Assembly: GCA_900471515.1 (NCBI GenBank)
Contig: UCFC01000037.1
Location: 1-35,678 of the forward strand
Reading direction: 5' to 3'
Origin: Hyphomicrobiales bacterium
GTDB lineage: Bacteria; Pseudomonadota; Alphaproteobacteria; Rhizobiales; Rhizobiaceae
DNA: 35,678 nt
The notes under the pieces are model-generated. The model had not been told where the DNA came from, searched no databases, and saw only the letters and a program-made list of their open reading frames with translations. Made by a program: the position numbers and the translations under genes. Shown piece after piece: positions 1 to 8,399 of this stretch (positions within the stretch are counted from its first letter, which is position 1; each line of letters begins with the position of its first letter).

Positions 1-719
1 ATGCCGGTATGCGGGATCGCGATCGAGACATTCTCGTCGGCAACCGCCTGCAGCGCGTTGTGGACGTCCTTCAGCGGGTTCGATATACCGCGGATGAAGT
101 AGAAGGCCGTAGCAATACCCGCAACGAAGACGATGGCGCAGGCCGTCAGGGCCTTCCACATGGTTTCGTTGACCTTGGCCTGCAGGTCGTCGAGATAGAC
201 ACCCGTGCCGACGACAACCTTCCACGGGGCAAAGGCAAGCGAATAGCCGCCCTTCAGGAAGGTCTGGTCGTCCGGATGACCCGGCTTGGACCAATAGTAG
301 TAGGTGCGGCCGCCGCCGGCGATGCCGCGCTCGACAAGCTGCTTGCTGAAATGATTGCCGGCCTTGTCGATCTGGCCGCTCATGTCCTTGCCCAGGTTGA
401 CCGGGCTTGGATGGAAGAGCTGGACGACATTGTAGTCGAAACCGAAGACATATCCCGCCGGCTGGAACGTAACGCGCTTCAGAACGTCGAACGCTTCGGC
501 CTGGGCGGCCTCATGCGTCATCTGGCCGGCTTTCTCGCGCTCGTAGAAAGTATTGAGAACGGAGACTGCGGATTCGACCTGGGTGCGAAGCATATCGAAA
601 CGCTCATCGTAGATCGCCTGCTCGGATGTACGGATTTCGAAATAAGTAGCGACTGCAAATGCAGCCATCAAAACACCGACCAGCGCAAAAAGCTGATGAG
701 CAATCTTGAGTTTCTTCAT
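1..719 (-). CDS. Methyl-accepting chemotaxis protein, N-terminal part (cut by window edge)
   Basis: Reading the minus strand from ATG at 719 gives 239 residues before the window edge. A first membrane segment lies at about residues 7-24, followed by a periplasmic domain (about 25-185) with the sCache_2 fingerprint YVFGFDYNVVQLFHP (90-104) and GRTYYYWSKPG. A second membrane segment spans about 188-210, and the start of a HAMP-like linker (ISNPLKDV) follows. This is the sensor half of a chemoreceptor that would pass a small-molecule signal across the inner membrane to CheA/CheW; the cytoplasmic signalling hairpin lies beyond position 1. A GAGG ribosome binding site sits about 7 nt before the ATG. 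The ligand cannot be told from the sequence; sCache_2 receptors often sense small organic acids. Function is confident as a class, ligand unknown. Confidence 0.9.
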   Translation of the reverse strand, partial: MKKLKIAHQLFALVGVLMAAFAVATYFEIRTSEQAIYDERFDMLRTQVESAVSVLNTFYEREKAGQMTHEAAQAEAFDVLKRVTFQPAGYVFGFDYNVVQLFHPSPVNLGKDMSGQIDKAGNHFSKQLVERGIAGGGRTYYYWSKPGHPDDQTFLKGGYSLAFAPWKVVVGTGVYLDDLQAKVNETMWKALTACAIVFVAGIATAFYFIRGISNPLKDVHNALQAVADENVSIAIPHTG

Positions 720-992
720 GATTGACCTCACGGAAAAGATGAAATTCTGTATCCCGGATCGGCCAACCCCCGACCTGCGCGCGAAACATCGCGTGCTCAG
801 CTAGCGCAATCATGCGTCCTCCGGTCCCCCGCTAAGTAAAATTAAGGTGAATAATTAAATTATCTTTTAACGATGGCGGACCTTCTACTCGGAAGCCCTA
901 GTAGAATTGACGGGTATCTTCTTGCAGACTTGTATAAGTTGCAGTTCTGCGCAATCGCAATCGCATAAATTAGGATATACGTATTTAAATAG
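720..992. other. Intergenic region upstream of the chemoreceptor gene
   Basis: Non-coding stretch, AT-rich between about 835 and 995, which is unlike the surrounding GC-rich genes. It must hold the promoter of the leftward chemoreceptor gene, but I could not pick a convincing -35/-10 pair. No open frame here has a ribosome binding site or resembles a protein. Confidence 0.5.
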
Positions 993-1026
993 TAAAAACG
1001 CACCCTGCTTATCTTCAGGGTGCGTT
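993..1026 (-). terminator. Rho-independent terminator of the HPE1-like gene
   Basis: A perfect 11-bp stem pairs 997-1007 (AACGCACCCTG) with 1016-1026 (CAGGGTGCGTT) around an 8-nt loop. Read on the minus strand it runs into a T-tract (TTTTTACT), and it sits about 30 nt past the stop codon of the gene ending at 1058. Stem, loop and T-run make a textbook intrinsic terminator. Confidence 0.9.
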
Positions 1027-1057
1027 CGAAACCTGGAGCGGATCGGCAGGATCTGAA

Positions 1058-1510
1058 TTAGAAACGGAGCTCGAACCTCGAAGCGTCGAGAGGTGCGGTT
1101 GCGCCCATGCCGGCCGCGAGCGGCTTCGCCTCGCCGCCAACCACGGCGGCCGTGGCCTCATTGTCGATGCCTTCGCCGGGTACTGCGGGAGCGAGCGCAA
1201 GCATCTGCTCGGGCGTCGCCTTGTTCACGAAGAGGACGGGGGAACCACCCATCCAGTTTTCGGTGCGGTAGATCTTCCTCTCTCCACCGATGTCACGGAC
1301 CTCGGCTTGCTGGAAAGCGCCGGGGCTGAGCGTCGGCACCGAATATTCCCTCTTGGAAGGATCGGCCTGCAGCGGCGGGCAATGGGCGCAGGTTTCAATA
1401 AGGATGCTGCCGGCTTTCTTCGGCGCGTCAGGCCCGATCACTTCGATCGAGCCGGCCATGGCCGAACCCGCCGCCAGCAGAAAGACCGCACTGAAGAATA
1501 CCTGACGCAT
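1058..1510 (-). CDS. HPE1-like small secreted protein (plant virulence effector HPE1-like domain)
   Basis: A 150-residue protein with a clear Sec signal peptide (MRQVFFSAVFLLAAGSAMA, cleavage after AMA at about 19). The mature part contains one CxxC pair (C41 and C44 in ETCAHCPPL) and ends in ASRFELRF. It resembles the rhizobial proteins annotated as plant virulence effector HPE1-like; that match is from memory, and the label does not prove an effector role. The ATG at 1510 is preceded 8 nt upstream by GGAG; an in-frame GTG immediately before it (1513) is a possible alternative. The gene is a single unit with its own terminator, placed downstream of purD on the same strand. A periplasmic location is likely, and the CxxC could be a disulfide or a metal or heme contact. 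Confidence 0.7.
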   Translation of the reverse strand: MRQVFFSAVFLLAAGSAMAGSIEVIGPDAPKKAGSILIETCAHCPPLQADPSKREYSVPTLSPGAFQQAEVRDIGGERKIYRTENWMGGSPVLFVNKATPEQMLALAPAVPGEGIDNEATAAVVGGEAKPLAAGMGATAPLDASRFELRF

Positions 1511-1618
1511 CACACCCGCTCCGTCTCATGTCAGGAGCCAGAATAGCGCGGCTTTATTTCCATCCCGTCAGAAGAAAAGGTAAAAATTTAGCGAAACGGG
1601 CCGTTGCCCACCCGCTCC

Positions 1619-2890
1619 CTATGCCTTTTCGCGCTCGACCGCGCGCCAGCCGATATCGCGGCGGCAGAAGCCGTTTTCCCATTTTACCCGGTCGAGCAGG
1701 GAATAGGCGCGCTCTTTCGCCTCGCCGACCGTGCGGCCCGTCGCCGTCACGTTCAGCACACGGCCACCGGTTGCCACCAGAACACCATCCTTGAGCGATG
1801 TGCCGGCATGAAACACCTTCTCACCCTCGCCTGCTTGTGGCAGCGCGAGGATCGGCGTGTTCTTCTCGTAGGAACCCGGATAACCTTTCGAGGCCATGAC
1901 GACGGTCAGTGCCGGGTCGTCGCTCCATTCGGCCTCGACCTGATCCAGCGTGCCGTTGGCACAGGCCAGCAGCAGCGGCAGGAGATCGCTCTTCAGCCGC
2001 ATCATCAGCACCTGGCATTCCGGATCGCCGAAGCGGACATTGTATTCGATGAGTTCCGGCCCCTTGGCCGTAATCATCAGGCCGGCGAAGAAGACGCCGG
2101 AGAAGGCATGGCCGCTTTCGGCCATGCCGCGAATGGTCGGCTCGATGATTTCCTTCATCGTGCGCTCGGTCATTGCGGCCGTCATGACGGGAGCCGGCGA
2201 ATAAGCGCCCATGCCGCCGGTATTCGGGCCGGTATCGCCCTCACCGACGCGCTTGTGGTCCTGGGCGGTTGCGAGGGCCAGGGCGTTCCTGCCGTCGCAG
2301 AGGCAGAAGAAGCTCGCTTCCTCGCCGTCGAGATAGGCTTCGACCACCACTTCCGCGCCCGCCTCGCCGAAAGCGCCTTCGAAGCAATCGTCGACGGCGG
2401 CCAGCGCCTCGTCCAGCGTCATGGCAACCGTCACACCCTTGCCGGCGGCAAGGCCATCGGCCTTGACGACGATCGGCGCACCCTGCTCGCGGATATAGGC
2501 CTTGGCTTTCGGGGCGTTGTTGAAGCGCTGGTAAGCGCCGGTCGGGATGTTGTAGCGGGCGCAGATATCCTTGGTGAAGCCCTTGGAGCCCTCAAGCTGG
2601 GCGGCGGCGGCAGAGGGACCGAAGACGGCGAAGCCTGCGGCGCGCAACCGGTCGGCAATGCCGGCAACCAGCGGCGCCTCGGGTCCGACGACGACAAAGT
2701 CGATTGCCTTTTCCCGGCAGAAGGCAACGACGGCGTCGTGGTCATCGACATCGACGGCGACCAATGTCGCATGTTCGGCGATGCCGGGATTGCCGGGGGC
2801 GGCATAGAATCCCGTCATCAGCGGCGATTGCGCCAGCTTCCAGGCGAGTGCGTGCTCGCGTCCGCCCGATCCGATCAACAGAACCTTCAT
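1619..2890 (-). CDS. purD: Phosphoribosylamine-glycine ligase (GAR synthetase)
   Basis: The 423-residue product matches the family in full length. It starts with the N-domain motif MKVLLIGSGGREHALAWKLA and contains the ATP-grasp fold with VVKADGLAAGKGV near residue 145 and the glycine-rich stretch GPNTGGMGAYSPAP near 225; the C-terminal part carries RFGDPECQVLM. The enzyme joins glycine to phosphoribosylamine with ATP in the second step of purine synthesis, in the cytosol. A GGGAG ribosome binding site lies 6-7 nt before the ATG. The neighbours (HPE1-like gene downstream, DUF2207 upstream, 92 nt away) have no purine role, so it is probably a stand-alone gene. Confidence 0.97.
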   Translation of the reverse strand: MKVLLIGSGGREHALAWKLAQSPLMTGFYAAPGNPGIAEHATLVAVDVDDHDAVVAFCREKAIDFVVVGPEAPLVAGIADRLRAAGFAVFGPSAAAAQLEGSKGFTKDICARYNIPTGAYQRFNNAPKAKAYIREQGAPIVVKADGLAAGKGVTVAMTLDEALAAVDDCFEGAFGEAGAEVVVEAYLDGEEASFFCLCDGRNALALATAQDHKRVGEGDTGPNTGGMGAYSPAPVMTAAMTERTMKEIIEPTIRGMAESGHAFSGVFFAGLMITAKGPELIEYNVRFGDPECQVLMMRLKSDLLPLLLACANGTLDQVEAEWSDDPALTVVMASKGYPGSYEKNTPILALPQAGEGEKVFHAGTSLKDGVLVATGGRVLNVTATGRTVGEAKERAYSLLDRVKWENGFCRRDIGWRAVEREKA

Positions 2891-2982
2891 GCCCGCTCCC
2901 TTTTGCTGCTCGTCTGGCCTGCCGGCCTAGCCCGTTGGTCTGGCGGTTAAGCGGGAAGGCCCGAAAGGTCAAGCGGGAAAGC

Positions 2983-4920
2983 TTACCAGCCCCCGCCTCC
3001 GCCGCCTCCTCCACCCCCTCCGGACGAGCCGCCGCCGGAAAAGCCGGAGGACGAACTGGAGGGCGGCGGCGAGGGAATGGTGGAGGCAATGGTCGAAGCC
3101 ATCGACGAGGAGAAACCGCCGATGCGATCGGAAAAACTGCCGCTGTTGAAATTGCCGGAATACCAGCCGGGGCTGTAGGCGGCCGCGGCAGCCCCTGCGG
3201 AAGCGGCTGCCAGCCAGGTTTCGAACGTGCGCGACCACGGCTTTTCGACGCCGAGCGCCACGGCATAGGGCAGCAGCGTCTCGAAATGCTGCGGCGACAT
3301 CTGCGGCGCGCCGGCCATGTTCATCCGGTCCTTCTCGGCAAGCGTCAGATATTGCCTGAGGCCATCGACGCCGGCCGTCATCTTGGCGCCGAGCGGGGTC
3401 GGCGCGCCCATGATGAAGAAATAGAGGATGTTGAGGAGCACGATGCCGCCGACCGCAAAAAGCATCGGCGTTTCGTGGAACTCCATCAGCTGGGAGCCAA
3501 GCGCCAGCACAATGGACGAGAGAATGCTCAAGCCCACGAAAACGGCAATCGCGATGGCAATGACGGCAAAGATCTTGCCGACGAGCGACCGGCCGCGATG
3601 CAGCGCCTTTGCAAAACCGGCCACGAAGACGGACAGGAAGACGGAAATACCGATCGGAACGATCATCAGCGCGATCGTATCCGGCTCCAGCGACCCGAAA
3701 ACGAAGAGCGTCACCAGGGCGGCGGCACTCAAAATCACGCCGCCGCTGACGTAACCGGCGTTGGAATTGTAATATTTGCCGCGATGTTCCCGTTCGATCG
3801 AAGAACGGAACGTCTGGCCGACGGATTTGACCCTTTCACCATTGGCCTTGTCGATGGTTAGCGTATCGTTGCTGCCGCCAACCGCCTTCAGAAGCTCCGC
3901 CTCGCCGGCCTGAAGCTTTTCGTTGCCGAGCGGTTTTCCGGTGCGGCGGATGATGATCGAATCCTTGAGATCTTCCAGCGTGACATAGCCGCGCACGGCA
4001 AGATCGAGCGCGGTCGCCGACAGCGCCGTCCAGCCCTGGCCGGAAAAGCCCCTGTTGTCGATATAGTTGACGAGTGCCGGCGAAATGCCGCCCGGCGGGT
4101 CCCAGCGCGGCACGACGATCTCTCGCGCCGGATCGCGGCCGACCTTCAGCCAGGAGCGCGTGTAATAGAGGAAAACGAGGATCAGCCCGCCGAAACCGAT
4201 GAAATAGTCGCGGTTGTCGCTGAACCACCAGCTGCTCTCCTGCTCGGCGCTCGGCGGATCGATCGCCCCCTTGCGCAGTTTCGCAACAAAGGTCAGCCCT
4301 TCCTCTTCGCCAAGCGGCGCGGTGGTTGCGACGATCAGCCGGCCGCCATCCATGCTGGAACGGGCATTCTTGCCGGTGGCCCCGACCGGGCCGGTGAAGA
4401 AGGTGACATCTTCGGGCACAACACCCTGCGGAAAGGTGACTGTGGCTGTGGCCGTGCGGATCGGGAAAATCCAGCCGTTGCCGGTGACGTTCCAATAGAG
4501 CTCGTCATGATCGTCGAAATAGCGGACCTGGCGGTTCGTCTTGTAGGTGAAGACATATTGATGGCGGCCGGCAGGGATCGTCACGTCTTGCGAGCCGGCA
4601 TAGATGCGAATGCCGCCTGCGATGGATTCCGTATGCCAGGGCTCGTCCACGCCGTCGCGCTTGACCGAGACGACGCTGAAATCGACGCTGCGGCGCCGGC
4701 CGCTCGCATCCCTGAAGGTCAGCGGAAAATCGCGGAAGATACCGCGCCGGATGCGATCGCCTTCGGCATTGACGGTGATGGTTTCGGCCACCGTCATCGC
4801 CCCGCTCTTTTCCAGCTGGATGTCGGAATCGAAGGAGGCGATGAACTCGGCACCGATGGCTGCCCGCGCAGACAGCACCAGCAGCAGTGCGAAACAAATG
4901 CCGAAAAACCGCCGGACCAT
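2983..4920 (-). CDS. DUF2207 family membrane protein with glycine-rich tail
   Basis: A 645-residue protein with a signal peptide (cleavage near residue 23), an extracytoplasmic beta-rich DUF2207 domain (about 25-230), a membrane segment near 240-255 (DYFIGFGGLILVFLYY), a soluble part, and a hydrophobic block of several membrane segments at about 390-500. The C-terminus is low complexity: a Pro/Ser tract and then an almost pure glycine run ending in GGGGW. This Gly-rich tail is typical of the family. DUF2207 proteins often sit beside lemA; here lemA is two genes upstream with aroA between. A GGAGG site precedes the ATG. Biochemical function is unknown for the family; a role at the cell envelope is inferred from topology only. 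Confidence 0.88.
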   Translation of the reverse strand: MVRRFFGICFALLLVLSARAAIGAEFIASFDSDIQLEKSGAMTVAETITVNAEGDRIRRGIFRDFPLTFRDASGRRRSVDFSVVSVKRDGVDEPWHTESIAGGIRIYAGSQDVTIPAGRHQYVFTYKTNRQVRYFDDHDELYWNVTGNGWIFPIRTATATVTFPQGVVPEDVTFFTGPVGATGKNARSSMDGGRLIVATTAPLGEEEGLTFVAKLRKGAIDPPSAEQESSWWFSDNRDYFIGFGGLILVFLYYTRSWLKVGRDPAREIVVPRWDPPGGISPALVNYIDNRGFSGQGWTALSATALDLAVRGYVTLEDLKDSIIIRRTGKPLGNEKLQAGEAELLKAVGGSNDTLTIDKANGERVKSVGQTFRSSIEREHRGKYYNSNAGYVSGGVILSAAALVTLFVFGSLEPDTIALMIVPIGISVFLSVFVAGFAKALHRGRSLVGKIFAVIAIAIAVFVGLSILSSIVLALGSQLMEFHETPMLFAVGGIVLLNILYFFIMGAPTPLGAKMTAGVDGLRQYLTLAEKDRMNMAGAPQMSPQHFETLLPYAVALGVEKPWSRTFETWLAAASAGAAAAAYSPGWYSGNFNSGSFSDRIGGFSSSMASTIASTIPSPPPSSSSSGFSGGGSSGGGGGGGGGGGW

Positions 4921-4957
4921 ATGCCCTCCCCCGATTGCGGTTCAGCCCTGACCGTGC

Positions 4958-6229
4958 TCAGGCCTCGTCTTTGTAGGCAAGCCCCAGCCCCGCCAGCGTG
5001 CGCCAGTAAGCCGGGAAGGTCTTGCCGACGCAATCGGGGTCGAGAATGGTGATGCCGTTGATCTTCAGGCCGGCCAGCGCAAAGCTCATGGCGATGCGGT
5101 GATCGGCAAAAGTGTCGATATCGGCCGGCAGCGTCTGGCCGGAAAGAGCAGGATCGGAATGGACGATCAGATCGTCGCCCTCCTCGACCGCCAGGCCTTC
5201 ACGGATATTGTTGAGCCCGGTCGACAGCGCACGGATGCGGTCGCATTCCTTGACGCGCAGGTTGGCGATGCCGACGAAGCGGACCGGCGTCTCGTTGAAG
5301 GCGGCGAGAACGGCGATCGTCGGGATGGCGTCCTGCATCTGCGAACCGTCTATTTCGGCCGGCAGGTGCGGGAACCGGGCGATCGTCTCGTAGGCCTTGG
5401 CATCGGGCTGGGTGAAGGCATCGTTCGCCACGCCGAGATCGATCCTGCCGCCGCTCAACACCTCGGCCGCCCAGAGATAGGTCGCCGCCGACGCATCCGG
5501 CTCGATGACGAAATCGGCTGCGGTATAGCCGGTCGGCTGGACGCGCCAGGTCGCGGCGTCGAGCTGCTCCACCTTGGCGCCGAAGGCTTGCATGGCGGCA
5601 AGGGTGAGATCGACATATCCGCGAGCGCCGATATCGGTGCCGGCAAGCGCGATCGTGACAGGCGCGTTGGCGCCCGGATTGGCGAGCGGTGCGGCCATCA
5701 GGAGCGCGGAGACATACTGGCTGGACAGGCCGGCATCGATCTCGACGCGGCCGGAGGCAAAATGCCCGTTGCCGCGCACCGTCACCGGCGGGCAGCCGGT
5801 CGGTGCCTCGGCGTCCAGCCCCAGGGACTTCAGCGCAGCGACCAGCGGGCCGATCGGGCGCTTGCGCATATGCTCGTCGCCATCGACGACGACAGTGCCT
5901 TCGACGGAGGCGACGGCCGCCGTCAGGAACCGCGTCGCCGTCCCGGCATTGCCGAGGAAGAGCGGCGCCTTCGGCTGATGCAGCTTGCCGCTGCCGGTCA
6001 CCACGAAGGTGGTGTCGTCGGGCTCGTCGATCTGCACGCCCATGGCCCGAAGCGCCTCGGCCATATATTTCGTGTCGTCGCTCTTCAAAGCGCCGGTCAG
6101 CCGGCTCGTCCCCTTGGCAAGGCCTGCGAGCAGCAGGGCGCGGTTGGTGATCGACTTGGAGCCCGGGACCACGGCACGACCGGTGAGCGGTTTGCCCGGC
6201 GGGATGATGGTGAGCTTGGCTTTACTCAT
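4958..6229 (-). CDS. aroA: 3-phosphoshikimate 1-carboxyvinyltransferase (EPSP synthase, class I type)
   Basis: This 423-residue enzyme of the shikimate pathway transfers the enolpyruvyl group from phosphoenolpyruvate to shikimate-3-phosphate. Visible landmarks are VPGSKSITNRALLLA with K25 and R30, FLGNAGTATRFL (91-102), HMRKRPIGPLV (120-130), QMQDAIPT with the catalytic Asp at 300, VKECDRIRA with E328 and R331, DHR 377-379, and VGKTFP with K403. This is the E. coli-like (class I) pattern rather than the CP4-like (class II) pattern. At the position aligned with E. coli P101, which contacts the glyphosate-binding region, this protein has Phe. It lies between lemA (83 nt upstream) and the DUF2207 gene (37 nt downstream), all on one strand, so co-transcription is likely although the functions seem unrelated. 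Confidence 0.95.
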   Translation of the reverse strand: MSKAKLTIIPPGKPLTGRAVVPGSKSITNRALLLAGLAKGTSRLTGALKSDDTKYMAEALRAMGVQIDEPDDTTFVVTGSGKLHQPKAPLFLGNAGTATRFLTAAVASVEGTVVVDGDEHMRKRPIGPLVAALKSLGLDAEAPTGCPPVTVRGNGHFASGRVEIDAGLSSQYVSALLMAAPLANPGANAPVTIALAGTDIGARGYVDLTLAAMQAFGAKVEQLDAATWRVQPTGYTAADFVIEPDASAATYLWAAEVLSGGRIDLGVANDAFTQPDAKAYETIARFPHLPAEIDGSQMQDAIPTIAVLAAFNETPVRFVGIANLRVKECDRIRALSTGLNNIREGLAVEEGDDLIVHSDPALSGQTLPADIDTFADHRIAMSFALAGLKINGITILDPDCVGKTFPAYWRTLAGLGLAYKDEA

Positions 6230-6312
6230 TGCGCTTGTCTCTTCCGTCCATTGCAGCGGCCGCGAGCGGCCTTGTCGGACTGCTCATAGCAGCTTTTGCG
6301 CAAAGACAAAGG

Positions 6313-6864
6313 TCAGAACTTGACTGATGGAACGGCGCGGTCGGCCTCGTTGGTGATTTCGAAATATTCGCGCTTGGCAAAGCCGAACTGGCCGGCGACG
6401 AGGTTCGAGGGAAAGCTCTCGACCTTGACGTTCAGATCGCGGGCAGCGCCGTTATAATAGCGGCGCGCCATCTGGATTTCGCTTTCCATCGTCTCCAGCG
6501 AGGCCTGCAGCTCGGAGAAATTCTGGTTGGCCTTCAGATCGGGATAGGCTTCGGCCAGCGCCATCAGCCGGCCAAGCGCCTGGCCGAGCAGGCCTTCTGC
6601 CTGCGCCCTGCCGGCGACATCGCCGGCGGGAACGGCCTGCGCCCTGTTGCGCAGCTCGACCACCTCTTCCAGCGTCGTCTTTTCGTGGGCGGCGTAGCCC
6701 TTGACCGTCTCGATCAGGTTCGGGATCAGGTCGGCGCGCCGCTTCAGCTGCACATCGATGCCGGACCAGGCCTCCTCGGCCATCTGTCGGGAGCGGACGA
6801 GGCCGTTATAGATGAAGATGACGTAGAGTGCGATCAGAACGATGACGCCAAGAGCGATATACAT
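6313..6864 (-). CDS. lemA: LemA family protein
   Basis: A 183-residue protein with one N-terminal membrane segment (residues 2-21) and a long helical domain holding the family motifs: AEEAWSGIDVQLKRRADLIPNL (about 29-50), an ETVKGYAAHEKTTLEEV stretch, YPDLKANQNF, and RRYYNGAARDLN. The expected topology is an N-terminal anchor with a four-helix bundle. LemA proteins are widespread and poorly understood; they commonly pair with DUF2207 or TPM-domain proteins at the envelope, and a DUF2207 gene lies two genes downstream. A GGGGGA site precedes the ATG. The gene lies 101 nt after glyQ on the same strand. Confidence 0.92.
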   Translation of the reverse strand: MYIALGVIVLIALYVIFIYNGLVRSRQMAEEAWSGIDVQLKRRADLIPNLIETVKGYAAHEKTTLEEVVELRNRAQAVPAGDVAGRAQAEGLLGQALGRLMALAEAYPDLKANQNFSELQASLETMESEIQMARRYYNGAARDLNVKVESFPSNLVAGQFGFAKREYFEITNEADRAVPSVKF

Positions 6865-6965
6865 CGCGAATCCCCCGAAAAGCCAATGTGGCCGGAGACT
6901 ACGCAGGTTTGGCAGATATCGTCAAACGGGGAGTGTGGCGCGACCTTCCATCGCGCCACGGCAGC

Positions 6966-7925
6966 TCAGGCTGCGGCGTTCACAAGGTCAAAACCACCCG
7001 CATCCGTCAGCAGGAAGGCTTCGCCGCAGGCCTTGGCGAGCGTGCGCACACGCAGGATGTAGCTCTGGCGCTCGGTGACGGAAATCACGCCGCGGGCGTC
7101 GAGCAGGTTGAAGACGTGGCTGGCCTTGATGCACTGGTCGTAGGCCGGGAAGACGCATTTGTGCAGGCGCTGGTTGGCGTTGTCGCCCGGTGCGCCGGCG
7201 GCAAGCAGCGCCTGGCATTCCTTCTCGGCATCGATGAAGTGACGATGCAGCATCTCGGTGTTGGCGAATTCGAAATTGTGGCGGGAATATTCCTGCTCGG
7301 CCTGCAGGAAGACGTCGCCGTAGCTGATCTTCTCGTCGCCGTCGCGGCCGTTGAAATTCAGGTCGTAGACATTATCGACGCCCTGCACATACATGGCGAG
7401 GCGCTCGAGGCCATAGGTCAGTTCGCCGGCGACGGGCGAGCATTCGATGCCGCAGATCTGCTGGAAATAGGTGAACTGCGAGACTTCCATGCCGTCGCAC
7501 CAGCATTCCCAGCCGAGGCCCCAGGCGCCGAGCGTCGGGCTTTCCCAGTCGTCCTCGACGAAACGGATATCGTGCAGCAGGGGATCGAGGCCGATGGCGG
7601 CGAGCGAGCCGAGATAGAGTTCCTGCAGGTTCGGCGGATTCGGCTTCAGGATGACCTGATACTGGTAATAGTGCTGCAGGCGGTTGGGGTTTTCGCCGTA
7701 GCGGCCGTCGGAGGGGCGGCGGGAAGGCTGCACATAGGCGGCCTTCCACGGCTTCGGGCCGAGGGCGCGCAGCGTCGTGGCCGGGTGGAATGTGCCGGCG
7801 CCGACTTCCATGTCGTAGGGCTGCAGAACCGCACAGCCCTTGTCCGCCCAGTAGTTATGCAGGGTCAGGATCAGCGCCTGGAACGAGCGCTTGGGGTTCA
7901 TATGGTCTGGAATGGTCGCGGACAT
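6966..7925 (-). CDS. glyQ: Glycyl-tRNA synthetase alpha subunit
   Basis: A 319-residue class II synthetase alpha chain of the bacterial alpha2-beta2 type, which charges tRNA-Gly. The family core is nearly unmistakable: SFQALILTLHNYWADKG, LQPYDMEVGAGTFHP, AAYVQPSRRPSDGRYGENPN, WGLGWECWCDGMEV, FTYFQQICG and LTYGLERLAMYVQGV. I chose the ATG at 7925 (MSATIPDHMNPKRS), which fits the usual start of rhizobial GlyQ; the frame stays open to 8006 but the extra residues look like leader sequence, and ATG at 7901 is a second possibility. The beta subunit gene glyS is not in the window; the next genes downstream are lemA and aroA, so glyS must lie elsewhere. Confidence 0.96.
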   Translation of the reverse strand: MSATIPDHMNPKRSFQALILTLHNYWADKGCAVLQPYDMEVGAGTFHPATTLRALGPKPWKAAYVQPSRRPSDGRYGENPNRLQHYYQYQVILKPNPPNLQELYLGSLAAIGLDPLLHDIRFVEDDWESPTLGAWGLGWECWCDGMEVSQFTYFQQICGIECSPVAGELTYGLERLAMYVQGVDNVYDLNFNGRDGDEKISYGDVFLQAEQEYSRHNFEFANTEMLHRHFIDAEKECQALLAAGAPGDNANQRLHKCVFPAYDQCIKASHVFNLLDARGVISVTERQSYILRVRTLAKACGEAFLLTDAGGFDLVNAAA

Positions 7926-8007
7926 GGGATGGCACCGATTGCTTGAAGTATGAGCGCGACAGGTGCCACGGTGGGCCGCAGGGGTCAAGGGCCGCCGTCG
8001 GAGCACG

Positions 8008-8399
8008 CTACAGAAACGGGTTGACGCTCGTCAGTTGCTTTTCGACGATCAATCCGGCCTGCATGCCTTCGGAATAGAGCTGGTCGCAACCGCCCTCAGA
8101 GCGGCAGCAACAATCAGTGCGTCATGGAATGAAAAGCGATAACGGTCAGCAAGATCGAGCGCGGCGATGGTGAGATCGTCATCCAGCGCCACGACGGCTG
8201 ATGCCAATATCAGAATGCTTCCCACCGCCTCCCGAAGTTCGGGCCACGACATAGCCAGCGTCTTGCGGCCGATATTGGCAAACTCGTTCAGCACCTGAGC
8301 GCTGATGACCGGCGAAGCGGCGAGCAAAGCTTGCGCCTTATCCGATCGGGCGTCATCGCTGAACGCATAGACGACGATGGTTGTGTCTATAAAGGGCAT
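8008..8399 (-). pseudogene. PIN-domain toxin (VapC-like), one-base frameshift near the C-terminus
   Basis: The open frame from ATG 8399 runs 116 residues to a stop at 8049 and shows a PIN fold: D5 (FIDTTIVVYAF), E39 (SAQVLNEF) and D93 (FSFHDALIVAAALRA). After LRA the frame turns into unrelated sequence. In the -1 frame from about 8090 the expected ending reads GCDQLYSEGMQAGL and continues to VNPFL with a stop at 8008. Restoring one G in the run at about 8089-8094 would give AALRAGCD, the usual PIN C-terminal motif with the fourth acidic residue. The intact protein would be about 130 residues, normal for VapC ribonucleases that cleave RNA. Its start overlaps the antitoxin stop by one base (TGATG). 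Likely inactive toxin, or a sequencing error. Confidence 0.82.
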
